From Alphaproteobacteria bacterium (GTDB lineage Bacteria > Pseudomonadota > Alphaproteobacteria > 16-39-46): a stretch of 6,128 bases of DNA. Under the pieces are notes generated by a model. The model saw only the letters and a list, made by a program, of their open reading frames with translations, was not told the DNA's origin and made no database searches. Shown piece after piece: positions 5,749-6,128 of the stretch. The DNA lies in assembly GCA_947497675.1 (NCBI GenBank), contig CANMHY010000054.1, positions 1 to 6,128 on the forward strand, given 5' to 3'. The position numbers were made by a program, and so were the translations under genes. Numbering within the stretch: position 1 is the first letter of the stretch; each line of letters opens with the position of its first letter.

Positions 5749-6128
5749 TTAATTTTCTTGTCTTTGTCTCAATCTGAACCCCAAAAAACCAACGATAACC
5801 GCCCCAACAAGAGCAGACGCTGGAATCAGCGCGAGCGCTACTTGATAAGAGGCAACAGCATATAACCTTCCTCCTTCAGCATTGAAGGTACCGCTCCAAA
5901 CCATATCCATCATACAGCCAATAAGCGTATGAAAGAAAGATCCCCCCAACATATTAATACAATTCAAAAAGGCAATCGTAATTCCTAAATAAAGAGGCTT
6001 AACAAGATCAGATCCTGCGGCAAAAATAACCACCTGATAACAGCAAAAAACCCCTGCTAAAAAGAGCAGACACATTAATTCCATTTGGGTAAACTTATGG
6101 TTTAAAAGAAGAGCTCCAAGCGTAAGGG
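5749..6128 (-). CDS. MFS transporter, C-terminal part only (runs off the right edge)
   Basis: The frame is open from the window edge to TAA at 5749-5751, giving the last 126 residues of a membrane protein. Reading starts beyond the edge; the ATG at 6084 is internal, since the frame continues upstream as LTLGALLLNHKFTQ. Three hydrophobic segments are visible: LMCLLFLAGVFCCYQVVIFA, then GITIAFLNCINMLGGSFFHT followed by LIGCMMD, and VALALIPASALVGAVIVGFL, with a short charged tail RLRQRQEN. The pattern N-x-x-NMLGG...IG...D in the second-to-last helices is typical of helices 10-12 of MFS carriers. It lacks the FPTQVRYTG motif of the neighbouring symporter, so it belongs to a different MFS family. 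The substrate cannot be inferred. It is tail to tail with that neighbour, with no terminator in the 15-base gap. Confidence 0.8.
   Translation of the reverse strand, partial: LTLGALLLNHKFTQMELMCLLFLAGVFCCYQVVIFAAGSDLVKPLYLGITIAFLNCINMLGGSFFHTLIGCMMDMVWSGTFNAEGGRLYAVASYQVALALIPASALVGAVIVGFLGFRLRQRQEN

Overview
The window looks like a piece of a moderately AT-rich alphaproteobacterial genome. The YmdB-type phosphoesterase has an alphaproteobacterial-looking C-terminus, both tRNA genes encode their CCA ends, and the mix of an Rpn-type nuclease, a solitary tyrosine recombinase and ProP-like MFS carriers is often seen in host-associated lineages such as Holosporales/Caedibacter-like bacteria. That placement is inference from gene content. 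TGA behaves as a normal stop codon here.

Left part (1-2167), minus strand: reading right to left there is a promoter, tRNA-Cys(GCA), tRNA-Asn(GTT), a YmdB-family metallophosphoesterase and a Gfo/Idh/MocA-type NAD(P)-dependent oxidoreductase. The phosphoesterase starts only 32 bases after the tRNA-Asn CCA end. It overlaps the oxidoreductase by 4 bases (ATGA). No terminator is visible along this run, so one tRNA-mRNA transcript is possible.

Middle part (2168-4456), plus strand: a 194-base divergent intergenic region is followed by an Rpn/PDDEXK_2 nuclease and, 15 bases later, a tyrosine recombinase. The recombinase frame is open from 3197 to its stop at 4456 and contains all the catalytic residues, but it has no ATG, GTG or TTG before 3749. 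A well-placed ATG at 3241 lies in the neighbouring frame, which ends at a slippery TTT TGA C at 3271-3277. The gene is therefore either disrupted by a single-base insertion close to its start or expressed by +1 frameshifting. This is the most interesting point in the window. The same gene also carries, on the opposite strand, a hairpin plus T-tract that resembles an intrinsic terminator.

Right part (4457-6128): a complete MFS carrier of the metabolite:H+ symporter (ProP-like) type follows the recombinase on the plus strand with its own strong ribosome binding site. Its end faces, at 15 bases, the 3' end of a second, unrelated MFS gene on the minus strand that runs off the right edge.

The rpn, recombinase and MFS genes are closely spaced on one strand and could share a transcript, although only the first two are related to DNA recombination. 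I found no CRISPR array, insertion sequence or convincing attachment site.
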